Source: Meghimatium bilineatum
Taxonomy: Eukaryota; Mollusca; Gastropoda; Stylommatophora; Philomycidae
Length of the DNA: 64,000 bases
Assembly: GCA_034231615.1 (NCBI GenBank)
Contig: CM067309.1
Span: 40,870,681-40,934,680, forward strand
Direction: 5' to 3'
The position numbers were made by a program, and so were the translations under genes. Of the stretch, positions 32,956-43,541 are shown piece by piece. The notes beneath the pieces were generated by a model. The model was not told the DNA's origin and did not search any database. It saw nothing but the letters and a program-made list of their open reading frames with translations. Position 1 is the first letter of the stretch. The number at the start of each line of letters is the position of its first letter.

Positions 32956-33012
32956 CTTGTATACGGATGTGAAAGTTGGACACACAATGCAGATCTAGAT
33001 AGGTCCCGCTAA

Positions 33013-33468
33013 GACGCGCATCATCATCATCATCACCATCATCATGTTCCTCTTGTACCAAGCTTGGCACATAGGGCAGATGTCATAGCTCTCCATACTT
33101 GTTGATCAACAGCCAGTTGTTTCAGATCGTTCATTTTCCTACCAGCTGTTTTGACTTCTTTTTCGATAGTTCTTTTCAGTATTGATTTTGGTCTTCGCCT
33201 TTTTCTCTTGCCACTCGGTGACCATATAAAGACTTGACGTGGCATTCTGCCTTCATTTATTCTGAGTCCGTGATCAATGTATGCCCAATGCCTTTTTCTA
33301 ATAACGTCTGTGATGTATTCTTGTTTTGTCTCTTCTCTTAGTGTCTCGTTTGCCTTAAAATATTTCCAGTTTGTGTTTGTGATTTTCCTGAGACATTTGT
33401 TTTCGAAGGCGTTTAGTATGTTTTCTAAAGATGCAGTTGATTTCCAGCTTTCACACCGGGTACGTTAA
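33013..33468 (-). pseudogene. LINE C-terminus, frame open for about 140 codons
   Basis: Minus strand from about 33463: 'CESWKSTASLENILNAFENK', 'CLRKITNTNWKYFKANETLR', 'WAYIDHGLRINEGRMPRQVF', 'GKRKRRRPKSILKRTIEKEV', 'DQQVWRAMTSALCAKLGTRGT' and a stop, then an (ATG)n tail at 33018-33044. This is the classic LINE C-terminal order (CESW, cysteine/tryptophan-rich core, KRKRGRPK, W...L). It begins immediately after the plus-strand LINE ends at 33012. A second copy of this lineage is at 42.45-42.84 kb. Confidence 0.88.
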
Positions 33469-33596
33469 ACCGAAATAATGTATACGTTGAACAGCCGTAG
33501 CTTTGTATTAATCAATCAATCAATCATCGATTAAACATCCGTTTCCAGTGATTAGCAAAATATCATTATTCTGTGAAATTTTTTTTGCCTATTGTG

Positions 33597-33830
33597 AATC
33601 TCCACCACTCTTTATAACCTATTATTATGAATCTCCACCACTCTCTATACCTACTATTATTAATCTCCACCACTCTCTATATCTAAGAGTATAAATCTCC
33701 ATCACTCTCTATAATCTACTATTATGAATCTCCACCAGTCTCTATAATCTACTATTATTAATCTCCATCACTCTCTATAATCTACTATTATTAATCTCCA
33801 TCACTCTCTATAACCTACTATCTTGAATCA
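33597..33830. repeat. 33-bp array, about 7 units
   Basis: Units with TCTCCACCACTCTCTATAAYC then TACTATTATKAA. Confidence 0.93.
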
Positions 33831-34480
33831 GGATAGTTGAGTCTTTGGCATGCAACGATCTCAAACTATATATCAACTGAAATCGGATACGTTGGGTCAC
33901 TTACTCACATAATACCTTCCCTATCTCACCTTTGTTATATTGTTTACATCCTGCTGGAAAACTAGTTGGAAATCTAAATCTAGATTTAGAGATCTAATTG
34001 GTCAACTAGTTGGAAATATATAAATCTAGAATCTGGAAATCTAATGGAAATCTAGATAGTACCATTGTCATTGCACAAAGAAAGATCCCAGTGTTTGTTA
34101 GAAAAAGGAAGATCCTAGTGTTTCTTAAAAAAAAAGTAAAATTGTATTCACAAAGTACATTTTTTGTTAGCTTCGCAATTAAACTTTTTAATAAAAATAA
34201 CGAAAAAAATGTCATGCAAATCTGACAGATTATCATGTTCTCATGTTCTTCTCATGTTCTTCTCATGTTCTTCTCATGTTCTTCTCATGTTTTCCACTAT
34301 TTTTTACGTACTCATTATTTCTATTTTGCTTCATTAGTGGAAATAAGATTTTCTATTTCCAGGTTGGGATAGGCAGTAAGTGGTTAGAGAGGGAATATGT
34401 GAGAGGCTGGAAGGGAGAGGTTCCAGATCAATTCTCATTAATTACAAAATTGGTAACATATCCTATTCAGGGCCCATCAT
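33831..34480. other. No gene seen; 11-bp TCATGTTCTTC repeat at 34232-34290
   Basis: About six copies of TCATGTTCTTC, and a doubled 'AGTTGGAAATCTAAATCTAGA' stretch near 33965-34045. Nothing coding is recognisable. Confidence 0.5.
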
Positions 34481-34484
34481 TTTT

Positions 34485-34640
34485 TTGACTGTGGTGATTG
34501 CCTTGGCAATATAAATAAGTTCAGTAGTTTGCAATTGCTCTCTTAACGATCCGGATGCACAATTGCCTGTGATGGGATTAGAACCCAGTTCCTTGGCCAG
34601 ATCAGAGCTCATGACTATTCTGGAGAAAAACTTTGTAATT
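34485..34640 (-). repeat. tRNA-related SINE fragment
   Basis: Minus strand: 'AAGGAACTGGGTTCTAATCC' contains a perfect box B consensus (GGTTCNANNCC). Flanking 'AGTCATGAGCTCTGATCTGG' may be the decayed box A side. The inverse polarity and lack of an acceptor stem argue against a functional tRNA. Confidence 0.5.
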
Positions 34641-35160
34641 ACTGCATGGGAAATTCCCACAATAAATGTTCACAATCACCCTTTATTGTAACGTCCGTAG
34701 TATGTCCATTTGAATATTTAGATGTCTGTAGATCAACGCGTAAAACCTATCTAAAGCCGAGTGTCACAAACACATTCATTCATTCACAGATATCTGCAGT
34801 AGTGTCTACGGGAATATCCGAAGTTTGCAGAACTGGAGTCATATTACATAGCGATTCAATCGATTTTCTAATCTACTCAACCAATATGGTTATCCCATTT
34901 TATGAATTATTGACACATTCCGTATCTCCCTATTTACAATATCCATATTTGCATACCCCTATTTAAAATATCAACTCTCGGTATAACATTTATGATTTTA
35001 AGCAAGCTAGAGGGTTTAAGCATGTTACGTAGTCATAATAGGAGCAGTGTTGCAGAATGCAGAAGTAGACTGGACCGTTTGAACACCAGGGGAAATACAA
35101 GTGGGCTAGCAAGATCGATGATATTTGAAATGCTAGAGCCAGTAATTTGAATCTTCAAAG
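34641..35160. other. No gene seen
   Basis: No recognisable feature. It leads into the 24-bp array. Confidence 0.4.
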
Positions 35161-35164
35161 CTGA

Positions 35165-35852
35165 TAATATTTAGACTGTAGGGCTTGAGATATTTCGATT
35201 GCCAAGACTTGTGACCAGGCTTGTCATACATGTGTTGTCAAGGTTTGTGATACTTGGGTTGCTAAGTCGTGTGATACGTGAATCGCAACAGCTTGTGATA
35301 CTTGGGTCACAAAAGCTTGTGATACTTGGGTTGCTAAGTCGTGTGATACTTGAATCGCCACAGCTTGTGATACTTGAGTCACAAAAGCTTGTGATACTTA
35401 GGTTGAAATGACTTCTGATACTTGGGTCGCGAAGGCGTGTTACACTTAAGTCACTACAACTACAAGATTTGTGATTTTTGAGTTCCAATGTTTGCATTAT
35501 GTGGGTTGTCAAGGCTTGTCACTTGGGTCGTCAAGGCTTGTTACTTGGGTCGTCAAGACTTGTGATACTTGGGTTGTCAAGACTTGTGATACTTGGATCG
35601 CCAAGACTTCTGATACTTGGACCGCCAAGGCGTTTGATACTTGGGTTGCCACAGCTTGTGATGCATGTGTCGCCTGGGCGTGTAATACTTCGGTTACTAC
35701 AGTTTGTGATGCTTGGGTCGCCAAAGTGTGTGATACTCGGGTCACCACAGCTTGTAATACTTAGGAAGCCAATGTTTGTAATATGTGGGTGGCTAAGGTT
35801 TGGTACTTGGATCGTCACGGCTTGTGATACTTGGGTCGCCAAGTCTGAAATC
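35165..35852. repeat. Degenerate 24-bp array, about 29 units
   Basis: Units of the form GTGATACTTGGGTCGCCAAGR plus CTT. The 24-bp period gives 8-residue repeats in all frames (for example 'DPSITSCG' on the minus strand). Its right edge abuts the LINE RT frame at 'GHEISDL', exactly where the YADD block should follow. Confidence 0.92.
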
Positions 35853-36480
35853 TCATGTCCTCCGTTATTAAGGGGTTGAAACTGTTCATAACCTGTGTGT
35901 TCTCGTGCATTTTTCATGATGTTTTGTACGTATATGTTGATCAGGTGTGGTTCTTGGTTCTTGATTAGAAAACTGGCCCCACAGCTCGTGCGGCATTCAC
36001 ATAAGTGCTCCGCCCTCTGTTCCAGCTGCCATCCGACTCGATGGTGTATCGTCCAATGCTGCCAAAACAGACGTCGACATCAGGGCACAACTCTAGCCCT
36101 TGCGAGAGGTTTCTTTGTTGTTCCGCCCACCCACGCCGTTGCCCGTAACTAGTTCAAGCACAACGTTGGCCTGTCAGAACATGGTAACTGTTATTGAAGG
36201 TTACGACTACGGGATTGTATAGATGACGTGCCATGAAGCTTCTATAAGAAGATAACCTCAATATAAAGGCACGTCATCTACTAAGGTTTTCTGTTGCATG
36301 TTTGTTTGTGTCTAGTGAGCCATTTGTGAGACCCACAGACACAACTGCATGCGCTGATCAGGTGTGGTGCGAGGATGCATCCCTGTCTGACTCCTTTTTC
36401 GACTTCAAACCAGTCAGATGTTTCTCCCTCGCAGTAGACAGATGGTTGTTGTTCCTGATAAAGCATTTTAATACGCGATA
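35850..36480 (-). pseudogene. LINE reverse transcriptase fragment (palm region B), split by retroposon A
   Basis: Minus strand from about 36480: 'KMLYQEQQPSVYCEGETSDW', 'FEVEKGVRQGCILAPHLI' (RT block B, normally 'GVRQGC.LSP.LF'). The frame resumes beyond the retroposon with 'NIYVQNIMKNAREHTGYEQF', 'QPLNNGGHEISDL', which directly precedes the YADD motif in related LINEs. At that point the sequence changes into the 24-bp array. No stop is visible in the short remaining coding parts, so the retroposon insertion and the truncations are the main damage. Confidence 0.88.
35938..36368 (-). mobile_element. Retroposon family A, copy 2 (403 bp) with 14-bp target duplications
   Basis: Element body 35952-36354 in minus orientation, starting GCGCATGCAGTTGTG and ending CTAATCAAGAACCAAGAA. 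Perfect direct repeats TGATCAGGTGTGGT lie at 35938-35951 and 36355-36368. The insertion is inside the LINE reverse transcriptase right after 'LAPHLI'. Confidence 0.9.
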
Positions 36481-36554
36481 TGATATGATATGATATGATG
36501 TGTAAAGATCATGTTTTTGGTTATGTTTCACATTTCTGGTGTGTTACTCCGTCA

Positions 36555-36850
36555 GATACTATAATGCAGTTTACAAAAGAGGTGCATATGTCTACAAAAG
36601 AGGTGCATATGTCTACAAAACAGGTGCATATGTCTACAAAATAGGTGCATATGTCTACAAAACAGGTGCATATGTCTACAAAACAGGTGCTGACGTCTAC
36701 AAAACAGGTGCATATATGTACAAAACAGGTACATATATCTACAAAACAGATGCATATATCTACAAAACAGGTGCATATATCTACAAAACAGGTGCATATA
36801 TCTACAAAACAGGTGCATATATCTACAAAACAGGTGCATATATCTACATT
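36555..36850. repeat. 21-bp array, about 14 units
   Basis: Units of GCATATGTCTACAAAACAGGT; the left half has ATATGTC and the right half ATATATC, so variants are regionally sorted. Confidence 0.95.
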
Positions 36851-37074
36851 AAACGCTCTGAATTTTCTCTTTGATATTGAAGATGGGATCGACAACTCTG
36901 TCAAAAACCTGCATGTTATATTGAATTCTCTGCCCATATGCAGTTCCATTTTTTTCTTGATTATCCTAAGAAGTCTCTTGCTTGTATGACTATTCTACAA
37001 TGTTTTGTATTCACTTTTCAGAACTTTCCATCTCTCCAGTCCATCAAGTTCTAAAGGTAACGCCAAACTGAGTT

Positions 37075-37135
37075 CTGTGTCAGCGTCTCTGTGTCAGCGT
37101 CTCTGAGTCAGCGTCTCTGAGTCAGCGTCATGTAA
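37075..37135. repeat. 14-bp repeat (GTCAGCGTCTCTGA), about 4 units
   Basis: Short direct repeat. Confidence 0.9.
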
Positions 37136-37199
37136 TACGAATTTGCCATAATATTTCAGCTGTCTAGATCAGTGATTGACCAGAAACAAAAGATTTCAG

Positions 37200-37290
37200 C
37201 AGCCTTGATTCTTGATTAGAAACTAGCTTCACAGTACGCGGGACATTCCAATAAGTGCTCCGCCCTCCACTCCAGCAGCCATCCCAGTGT
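37200..37290 (-). repeat. Retroposon family A, 3' fragment
   Basis: Minus strand: 'GGCGGAGCACTTATTGGAAT', 'GCTAGTTTCTAATCAAGAAT', 'CAAGG'. It matches the last ~85 bp of the element. CAGCAGCC on both sides could be a short target duplication but may be chance. Confidence 0.75.
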
Positions 37291-38115
37291 ATGTAGACTC
37301 AGAGTTCCAGTCAGGTGTTGAAAATCAGCAGCCTAGATCAAAATACCGCCTGACTAACGTCGCCTATCGTACTAGCTCAATACTGATGGCGACATTCCTC
37401 GAGGTTTCCAGAACATCGGATACCCTGCTTCCTTTAATGATAGGTGAACCACGTGGGTATATTTTTATTTTAAACAATGAGTAACGAATGCACTCGAAAC
37501 ATGCATCTGCTGGTCGGCGGGTGAGTGACTTACCACATCACTACCGCGACTTTAAGTTATCAAAATAGATACTGAACCCGTACAGGTGAGACAGGTAAAT
37601 CAAACAAAATTAGCAGTGCCCCACACCTCGAAAAAAAGCTATCTGAATAATGTGAGGGATATATCTCATACACGTGGCGATTCGTACGCAATATAGCTGA
37701 CCTTATATTCAAACGTAAGAAACATTGTATTCAAGAACAGAACACCAGAAAATGATTAAATTGTGCCAAACTGTTATACATCTTCCGTGTATAAAACCGT
37801 TTTAATCATAATCACCAGTGCCAACAACAACCGGAAGGTAAACATCACCAGTTGCCAGGAGATCGATGTGTTGATCATAGCCATTTGTCCCGCTGTCAGG
37901 CGGATACGGAACCTATGTTTGGCAGTTCTTGTGCGTGCGGCTATAATCTCACACATCAGTTAGTACTCAAGAAAATATTACTGCTACACACCGCGGGTAT
38001 GTGTTGTTGTCACGGAGATGTTATGCGTGCAAGATTTGGTTAACTATCGTTGCGAAAGTTGTGAAATCTTAGAAAGTGAGGTTGTGCAATGTTAGAATCT
38101 GAAGTTATGTACTGT
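37291..38115. other. No gene seen
   Basis: Several frames of 60-66 codons without recognisable features. Confidence 0.4.
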
Positions 38116-38119
38116 AAAG

Positions 38120-38365
38120 GTAAAGGTATGTTCCAGGGCAGCAACCTGCCGTCGGGGATGCATATAACTCTGCATGTACTAAACCGCAGCAACTATTAAG
38201 GGGGGGGGGTCCCTTCCTTGCTGTCTTTACTTCCCCTAACTCATGAGTCAGGTACCCATTTACAGCTGAGTCGACTGGAGGAGTGGTCGTGTCAAGCGAA
38301 AAATCCCAACCCGGATTTTTGGGTTTGCCAGAGTTGGTTTCGAACCTGGCACGCTGTAACCCGTA
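38120..38365 (-). repeat. tRNA-derived SINE
   Basis: On the minus strand a perfect box B, 'CCAGGTTCGAAACCAACTCT', lies near 38345. It is followed by a body with 'AATGGGTACCTGACTCATGA', 'GTTAGGGGAAGTAAAG', a G/C homopolymer and a CCTTTACCTTTAC-type 3' end at 38120-38128. The TAAATGGGTACCTG body is typical of animal tRNA-derived SINEs. Box A is not clear. Confidence 0.7.
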
Positions 38366-38689
38366 ATGTTTATGTACTGAAATATGAGTTATTAGTGCAG
38401 GTGAGCATCAAAGCATACTTGACAAGTCCATATGTGGTCACATCCCCGTCTCAATAAATCCCCCGAGTGTTGCGGATCAATGATCCAGCCGGATGTTAAT
38501 TTATCAATATATTTGTATATCTTATGTGTTTTTCTTTTCGGCCTTTGAAATTTTCACACCTTCATATTTTCACACCGTGAAATCTTCACACCTGGACATC
38601 TTTACACCTTTAAAACTTGACACCAATCTCCTGTAATCTGAACAACCTCTGAACGGAAAATATCACTCAATGTATTGATTATGTCACAA

Positions 38690-38790
38690 AGATGCCTTGA
38701 TGTAAATTTCAATACAGTGACATGTTAGCTTTCTTATCGGCTCGTTCATTACCCTCAACACCAGCGATCAGTAAAAAAAAAGCCTGCTAC
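38690..38790 (-). pseudogene. Short LINE RNase H remnant
   Basis: Minus strand encodes 'AGVEGNERADKKANM', the 'GNERAD' end of the LINE RNase H domain as in the 19.5-kb and 31.6-kb copies. Nothing else of the element is readable. Confidence 0.6.
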
Positions 38791-38854
38791 ACATCTCTCT
38801 CTACCATCGGTCATACCTAAGAGTGGGAAAATATCACGCCCTGGTCATTCCTTG

Positions 38855-38950
38855 GTGTAATCAAGCCAATGTTGTTTGTCTCCTTGATGTAATCAAACCA
38901 ATGTTGTTTGTCTCCTTGATGTAATCAAGCCAATGTTGTTTTTCTCCTTG
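38855..38950. repeat. 32-bp repeat, 3 units
   Basis: 'TTGATGTAATCAARCCAATG' followed by TTGTTTGTCTCC, three units. Confidence 0.9.
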
Positions 38951-39017
38951 TTGTATTTTTCACCTTCAATTATTCCCTGTAAGACAGTATTTGAAGACGA
39001 ATGGCTTGTCTCGTTTT

Positions 39018-39092
39018 ATCTTCTTCTACTTCAGAGTTCATTCTCAAACTTTTGATGGTATTTCTTGTAGCAGGCCAATAGTTCCAATAGCA
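39018..39092 (-). repeat. Retroposon family B, 3' fragment (minus)
   Basis: 'CTTCTTCTACTTCAGAGTTC', 'ATTCTCAAACTTTTGATGG', 'TTCTTGTAGCAGG'. It directly precedes a LINE fragment. Confidence 0.7.
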
Positions 39093-39094
39093 TA

Positions 39095-39560
39095 GCCAAG
39101 CTATGAATGATCAGAACATGCGTATTTCCAGTGGCAATATACGGTTGTGAAACATGGACATTAAATAAAACAACAGCAAAGAGAATCGCCGCTTTCAGAA
39201 TGAGATCCTACAGAAAAAGTTTACGTATACTATGGACAGCTAAAACAAAGACAAATCAAGAAGTGTTAAGATCAATAAAAATCGAAGAGGGCTGGCTCCT
39301 TAACAACATCTTAACAAGAAAGTTGTGTTTTTTGGGGGTGATATAAAAAGGCATAACAACATGGGAAGATTAATAGCTGAAGGTAGAGTTATTGGCAACA
39401 GGGGATGAGGGCGCCCAAGACGACGACTGTGCAGTGATATATCAGATTGCTTAAACATGTCTCGAGGTGTGGAAGGTAAACTCGCTCAGAATCACTGAGC
39501 ATTCAGAGAATCCATAAGGAAGACCACGTTCTGGAAAGAATATGTCACATGATGATGAAT
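39095..39560 (+). pseudogene. LINE C-terminus ('KTTFWKEYVT' type)
   Basis: Plus strand: 'MIRTCVFPVAIYGCETWTLN', 'KTTAKRIAAFRMRSYRKSLR', 'ILWTAKTKTNQEVLRSIK', 'NNILTRKLCFLG', then after a frame change 'HNNMGRLIAEGRVIGNRG', 'GRPRRRLCSDISDCLNMSRG' and 'RKTTFWKEYVT' at the end, with a TGATGATGAATAAAAA tail. It retains about 150 residues. A frameshift near 39345 and two stops make it dead. Confidence 0.88.
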
Positions 39561-39659
39561 AAAAATTGTGGTTTTATCGGCTTTCTGACAGAAGGGATCT
39601 GCTTAATTGGCAATGATAGCGGCTTCTCTCGGATAAAGAGTTAAAACAAACTTGTAGCA

Positions 39660-40115
39660 CACGCATATAGCACTAGTTTTCAAAAACCCATATAGCACTA
39701 GTTTTCAAACACCCATATAGCACTAATTTTCAAACACCCATATAGCACTAGTTTTCAAACACCCATATAGCACTAGTTTTCAAACACCCATATAGCACTA
39801 GTTTTCAAAAACCCATATAGCACTAGTTTTCAAACACCCATATAGCACTAATTTTCAAACACCCATATAGCACTAGTTTTCAAACACCCATATAGCACTA
39901 ATTTTCAAACACCCATATAGCACTAGTTTTCAAACACACATATAGCACTAGTTTTCAAACACCCATATAGCACTAGTTTTCAAACACTCATATATCACTA
40001 GTTTTCAAACACCCATATAACACTAGTTTTCAAACACCCATATAGCACTAGTTTTCAAACACCCATATAGCACTAGTTTTCAAACACACATATAGCACTA
40101 GTTTTCAAACACCCG
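39660..40115. repeat. 25-bp array, about 18 units
   Basis: Units of CATATAGCACTAGTTTTCAA plus ACACC, with ACTAATTTTC variants spaced through it. Confidence 0.96.
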
Positions 40116-40369
40116 GAACTCTGTTTCTGTAAGTTTAAATGTCTTTATGATTATAAGGATAGAGAGGGAAAGTAACGCTAATATACCCGAATGCTACATA
40201 GAACGAACTAGCTACTAGAAGCCGACATAATGTGAATACGTAAGTATTCAAAAATAAAACGATAAAATCTCCCGCAGTGTCATATACTATTCTAAGTATC
40301 TAATACCCACTCTGATCTGATTATACCAGTTTAGACGGTCACGAGATGTGGTGCCACAAAATTACTATA

Positions 40370-40735
40370 GTTTTCTGAATAGACCACGAAGCTTTCTGAG
40401 CAAATCCATAGGTGCTCGATCTCTGGCTGCACATGGTGAAGAATATGCATGCTGATGGTTCCCGTAGTTAGCTGGTTACACTCACACCTTAAATGCTTTC
40501 TCAGTAGTTGTGTTAGCTCTGAGGTAATTTCAATTTTTTAGTGGCATTATCACGTCTCCTTCAAGTCTAGTATCCTCATTTAGAAAATGTTCTTGTAAAA
40601 ATCTTAATATATAATTCTTGTCCAAAACGAATTATCCAAGTATTGGTGCTTTCGACGCTAACTTGTCTGCTCTTTCATTGCCGCGGGTTCCTCATGTCCA
40701 GGAAAATAAACCAACAGAGTTACTCGCAGATTAAA
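40370..40735 (-). pseudogene. LINE RNase H C-terminal region, degraded
   Basis: Minus strand reads 'LRVTLLVYFPGH', then after a frame change 'GNERADKLASKAPILG', corresponding to 'KTVTFIFVPGHVGVRGNERA' in the 19.2-kb element. The remainder to 40370 holds the degraded zinc-knuckle end ('LRCECNQLTTGT'-like, 'HMLHHVQPEIEHLWICSE'-like). Stops and frameshifts are numerous. Confidence 0.75.
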
Positions 40736-40737
40736 AC

Positions 40738-40930
40738 ATGCAATGTACTCCATTCATTCACGTCAGAGCGATTTGTACTCCATTCATTCACGTCAGAGCG
40801 ATTTGTACTCCATTCATTCACGTCAGAGCGATTTGTACTCCATTCATTCACGCCAGATCGATTTGTACTTCATTCATTCACGTCATATCGATTTGTACTC
40901 CATTCATTCATATCGCAGCGATCAATTCAG
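40738..40930. repeat. 30-bp array, 6 units, within RNase H LINE coding sequence
   Basis: Units of TGTACTCCATTCATTCACGT plus CAGAGCGATT. It lies immediately upstream (in LINE orientation) of 'LRVTLLVYFPGH', and its unit reads 'RE..MEYKSL' on the LINE frame, similar to the 'REQWIEAL' block expected there. The period is ten codons. Confidence 0.9.
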
Positions 40931-40984
40931 GATCCGCAGAAGTAAGTATGTGACTAGACTATTACAGCTTCAAATAGTTTTCCA

Positions 40985-41170
40985 AGAGCTTAGGTCTGCC
41001 CTGCCGCGCTAGAGCTTGAATCTGCACTGCTGCGCTAGAGCTTGAATCTGCCCTGCCGCGCTAGAGCTTGAATCTGCCCTTCTGCGCTAGATCTTGAATC
41101 TGCCCTGCTGCACTTGAGCTTGGTCTACCCTGCTACGCTTGAGCTTGGGTCTGCCCTGCTACGTTTAAGA
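40985..41170. repeat. 26-bp array, about 7 degenerate units
   Basis: Units of TCTGCCCTGCYGCGCTAGAG then CTTGAA, decaying toward the right. Confidence 0.92.
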
Positions 41171-41391
41171 GATGTCTAGATGAAGTTCTTAGAACTTTCC
41201 ATCTATTCCGTGCACAGGTAACACACTATGTACCTGATATGTGTCTCATACAGCCACTATCCTAGACAACTGATTGATCTTGTTAGTACACCTGTCGTCT
41301 TGATTACACAAACCGCCCTAGCATGCAGTCTAAGAATGTTTGGCATTTTCACTGCATCTTTCTTGTTTTATCTTTGGCTGTCTTAATATCT

Positions 41392-41665
41392 AGACCGCCC
41401 GCGTGTTGCCGGGGTCCTAAGAATAGCAACACTATTTACCTTCCACGCATGTCGTAAAAGACGACTAAGGAGGTTATGGGATGGAGTTGGCTGTCCCATC
41501 CAATATAGGGTCAGTGACCAAAACCATGCTGAAGTCAGATGTGTCAGACAGAAAGGCGTAGATATCGCAGCAATGCTGTAAACAATGACACAGCGCATTC
41601 CGTTCTCCGGACTACATGCTGCTAATCTGCAGGAGTTTGAGAACGAACACAGAAGAAGAATATCT
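41392..41665 (+). repeat. Retroposon family B, best-preserved plus-strand copy
   Basis: Order: 'CACGCATGTCGTAAAAGACG', 'GTTGGCTGTCCCATCCAATA', 'CTGAAGTCAGATGTGTCAGA', 'GGCGTAGATATCGCAGCAAT', 'GCATTCCGTTCTCCGGACTA', 'CATGCTGCTAATCTGCAGGA', 'GTTTGAGAACGAACACAGAA', then a GAAGAAGAA tail. Confidence 0.85.
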
Positions 41666-42444
41666 AGACAAAGTTCAATCATTGAGAACTTCTTACGCCC
41701 GTCATTTGCCGGATTCAGAAAGGGAGAAAGTATCTCTTGAACCTGTTATGCGTGTTGTAAGATCAGACAAAGGAGGGTTGAGAGTGATGTTGTACGAAGG
41801 CCTATTTGTCAGTGTTTGTATATCTTGTTTGTACTCCTGGAAGAATGCACATATATGTGCAGTTTGTGTTCTGTTGTCCGTATTGATCTAACGTCCTTAT
41901 TTATAGTGATTTGAGAATACACACATTGACTGTGTTGGCTAAAATCGCATCTGTGTTAGACATATGCATTGGTGGAACTTGTAAAACGTGATTAATTAAT
42001 TGGTGAAACGAATTGGTTGCAGCTGAACGGACCTGGTTCAAATCTCGTCTGTTACCTTCTAATTGTATCAAACGTTGTATGACCCTACAGGTTCACTTTC
42101 AGCACATTTCTCTTACATGCTTATCAGGCTAACCATAATGCAATAGTAAATACTCAATAAATAGCATGCTAATAGAGTGACGTTTTCCTCTTGTGAAAGT
42201 CTCACAGTATTTCACTTGTACAAACACTTTTCCGTTGTGGTACAATATTCAAAGATCCTAGCACTCTGCATCTGGTTATGATAACCAAATGACGTCCAAC
42301 TATGAACATGGTCCTACCTGCCAATCTGTATGTGTTGTCTCGGCAATCACTTGAGCGTGGTCCTAGCTGCCAATCTGTACGTCTTGCCCCAGCAATGAAC
42401 ATACGGCACGTGAGGTAGCTGAAAAGGAACTATGTACAGGAAGT
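41666..42444. other. No gene seen; duplicated CCTAGCTGCCAATCTGTA segment
   Basis: At 42.30-42.40 kb a ~55-bp segment with 'CCTASCTGCCAATCTGTAYG' occurs twice. Near 42.03 kb is a box B-like CTGGTTCAAATCTCGTC. Nothing coding. Confidence 0.45.
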
Positions 42445-42845
42445 TAAACTGTCCTGTTAGTTAGTTTGTTCCTTTCGTGCCACAGGTGGTACATAGGGCA
42501 GAGATTTGATTCTCCATGTGTTGCGGTCCACTGTCTGCAGGTTTAGTTCTTGTGTTGTCTTGCATCCTGTTATTTCCCCTTCTTTAAGTATGGTGTGATT
42601 TTAGGTTTACTTTAGGTCTTCCTTTTTTTCTTTCACCCTCAGGTGTTCAAAAAAGGGCTTTTTGGTTTATTCTGTTTTCATCTAGTCTTAAAACGTGACC
42701 CAGGTATTTCCATCTGCGTTTTCTTATGACGTCTGAAACATATTCCTGGTTTGTTTTGTTTCTTAAGTCACTATTTGTGACAAAATCGCTCCATTTTATT
42801 TGTCCTGGGGTAGCCCAAAATCAAAACATGTCTGCCTTCCATAAT
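42445..42845 (-). pseudogene. LINE C-terminus, same lineage as 33.0-33.5 kb
   Basis: Resembles the 33.04-33.46 kb LINE through the 'NKPGICFRRHKKTQMEIPGS' and 'KQNKPRICF' type region and the terminal 'RNMENQISALCTTCGTK'-like stretch ending in TAACTAAC. Frame shifts are present, and it is 5'-truncated near 42845. Confidence 0.7.
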
Positions 42846-43084
42846 TACAGAGTTCTATTGAATAGCAGGAAATGCATAAATGTCTGCATTCCCCATCCGA
42901 GTGACCGTGGTCCAGTGCTGGGTTCCAATGGGTACCTTTGAAAGGAGAGCATGATTAGCAAGAGAGTTGAAGGAAATGGCTGCAACACTGCATGTTGACA
43001 AACAGTAGAAAGTAACACCACCCACGGCATTCATACCTCTCTGTGTAAGAGGCTTCGACTAAAAACATTGCACGCCGCTGAAAG

Positions 43085-43470
43085 GTGGTGTACACCGCTT
43101 AAAGTTGGTGCACACTGCTTATAGTTGGTGCACATCGCTTAGAATTTGAGACTTGTTGGTATGAAATACAGCTCTGGAGATACTAACTCATTCTACATAG
43201 GAAGCAAGAGTTAATTGCTCGTAATTCCCAGAGATAGAAACAAAAACAACAACAACAATAACTTAATACTAAACAGGTCCACCAATTCAAGCATTGAGGA
43301 ACAATGATGACATGAGATGTAAGAAGTACAACAGTGATAAAATGTTGAATAGAGCAGATATGGGCAGTGATAAAATGTTGAATAGAGCAGATTGAAGCAG
43401 TGATATTATGTTCAATAGAGCAGATGAAGGTAGTAATAAAATGTTGAATAGAACAGATAGAGACAGCAAA
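43085..43470. repeat. Two short arrays in the LINE 3' flank
   Basis: At 43085-43150, three to four copies of AGTTGGTGCACACYGCTTA. At 43333-43465, four copies of a ~33-bp unit with GATAAAATGTTGAATAGAGC followed by AGATNNRRGCAGT. The second array lies just downstream of the long LINE frame's stop (LINE on the minus strand). Confidence 0.9.
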
Positions 43471-43541
43471 TTGAGAACAAAATTTAAAAAGCGTACAAGA
43501 ATGAAAGTAGATTCTTCTTCTTTCGTTCACTTGAAACATGT

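Larger units (their letters stand above)
31078..33012 (+). pseudogene. LINE reverse transcriptase (YADD to C-terminal linker), interrupted by another LINE and by an internal array
   Basis: Plus strand: 'LRYADGIDLLAGSESELQEL' (palm motif C, with YADG instead of YADD), then 'MKTSIDKSKLLGTSGTKQVP' and 'TNIRVCGS' up to 31256. After the inserted minus-strand LINE the same reading resumes at 32279 with 'KLEEVTSFKYLGSQI', a near-perfect fit to the 'L..V..F.YLGS' block that follows in LINEs. Next come a 'MWKSKISFTVKINLFRSLVL' block, a tandem expansion of that block, and 'SILVYGCESWTHNADLDRSR', where the copy ends. The copy is 5'-truncated just before motif C, 3'-truncated at 33012, and has at least one frameshift near 32325. 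The changed D in YADD would also inactivate it. Confidence 0.9.

Noticed and set aside
32349-32987. 212-codon minus-strand frame opposite the 51-bp array
   Set aside because: It is the antisense of the LINE-derived array. The plus strand has a clear LINE homology reading on both sides.
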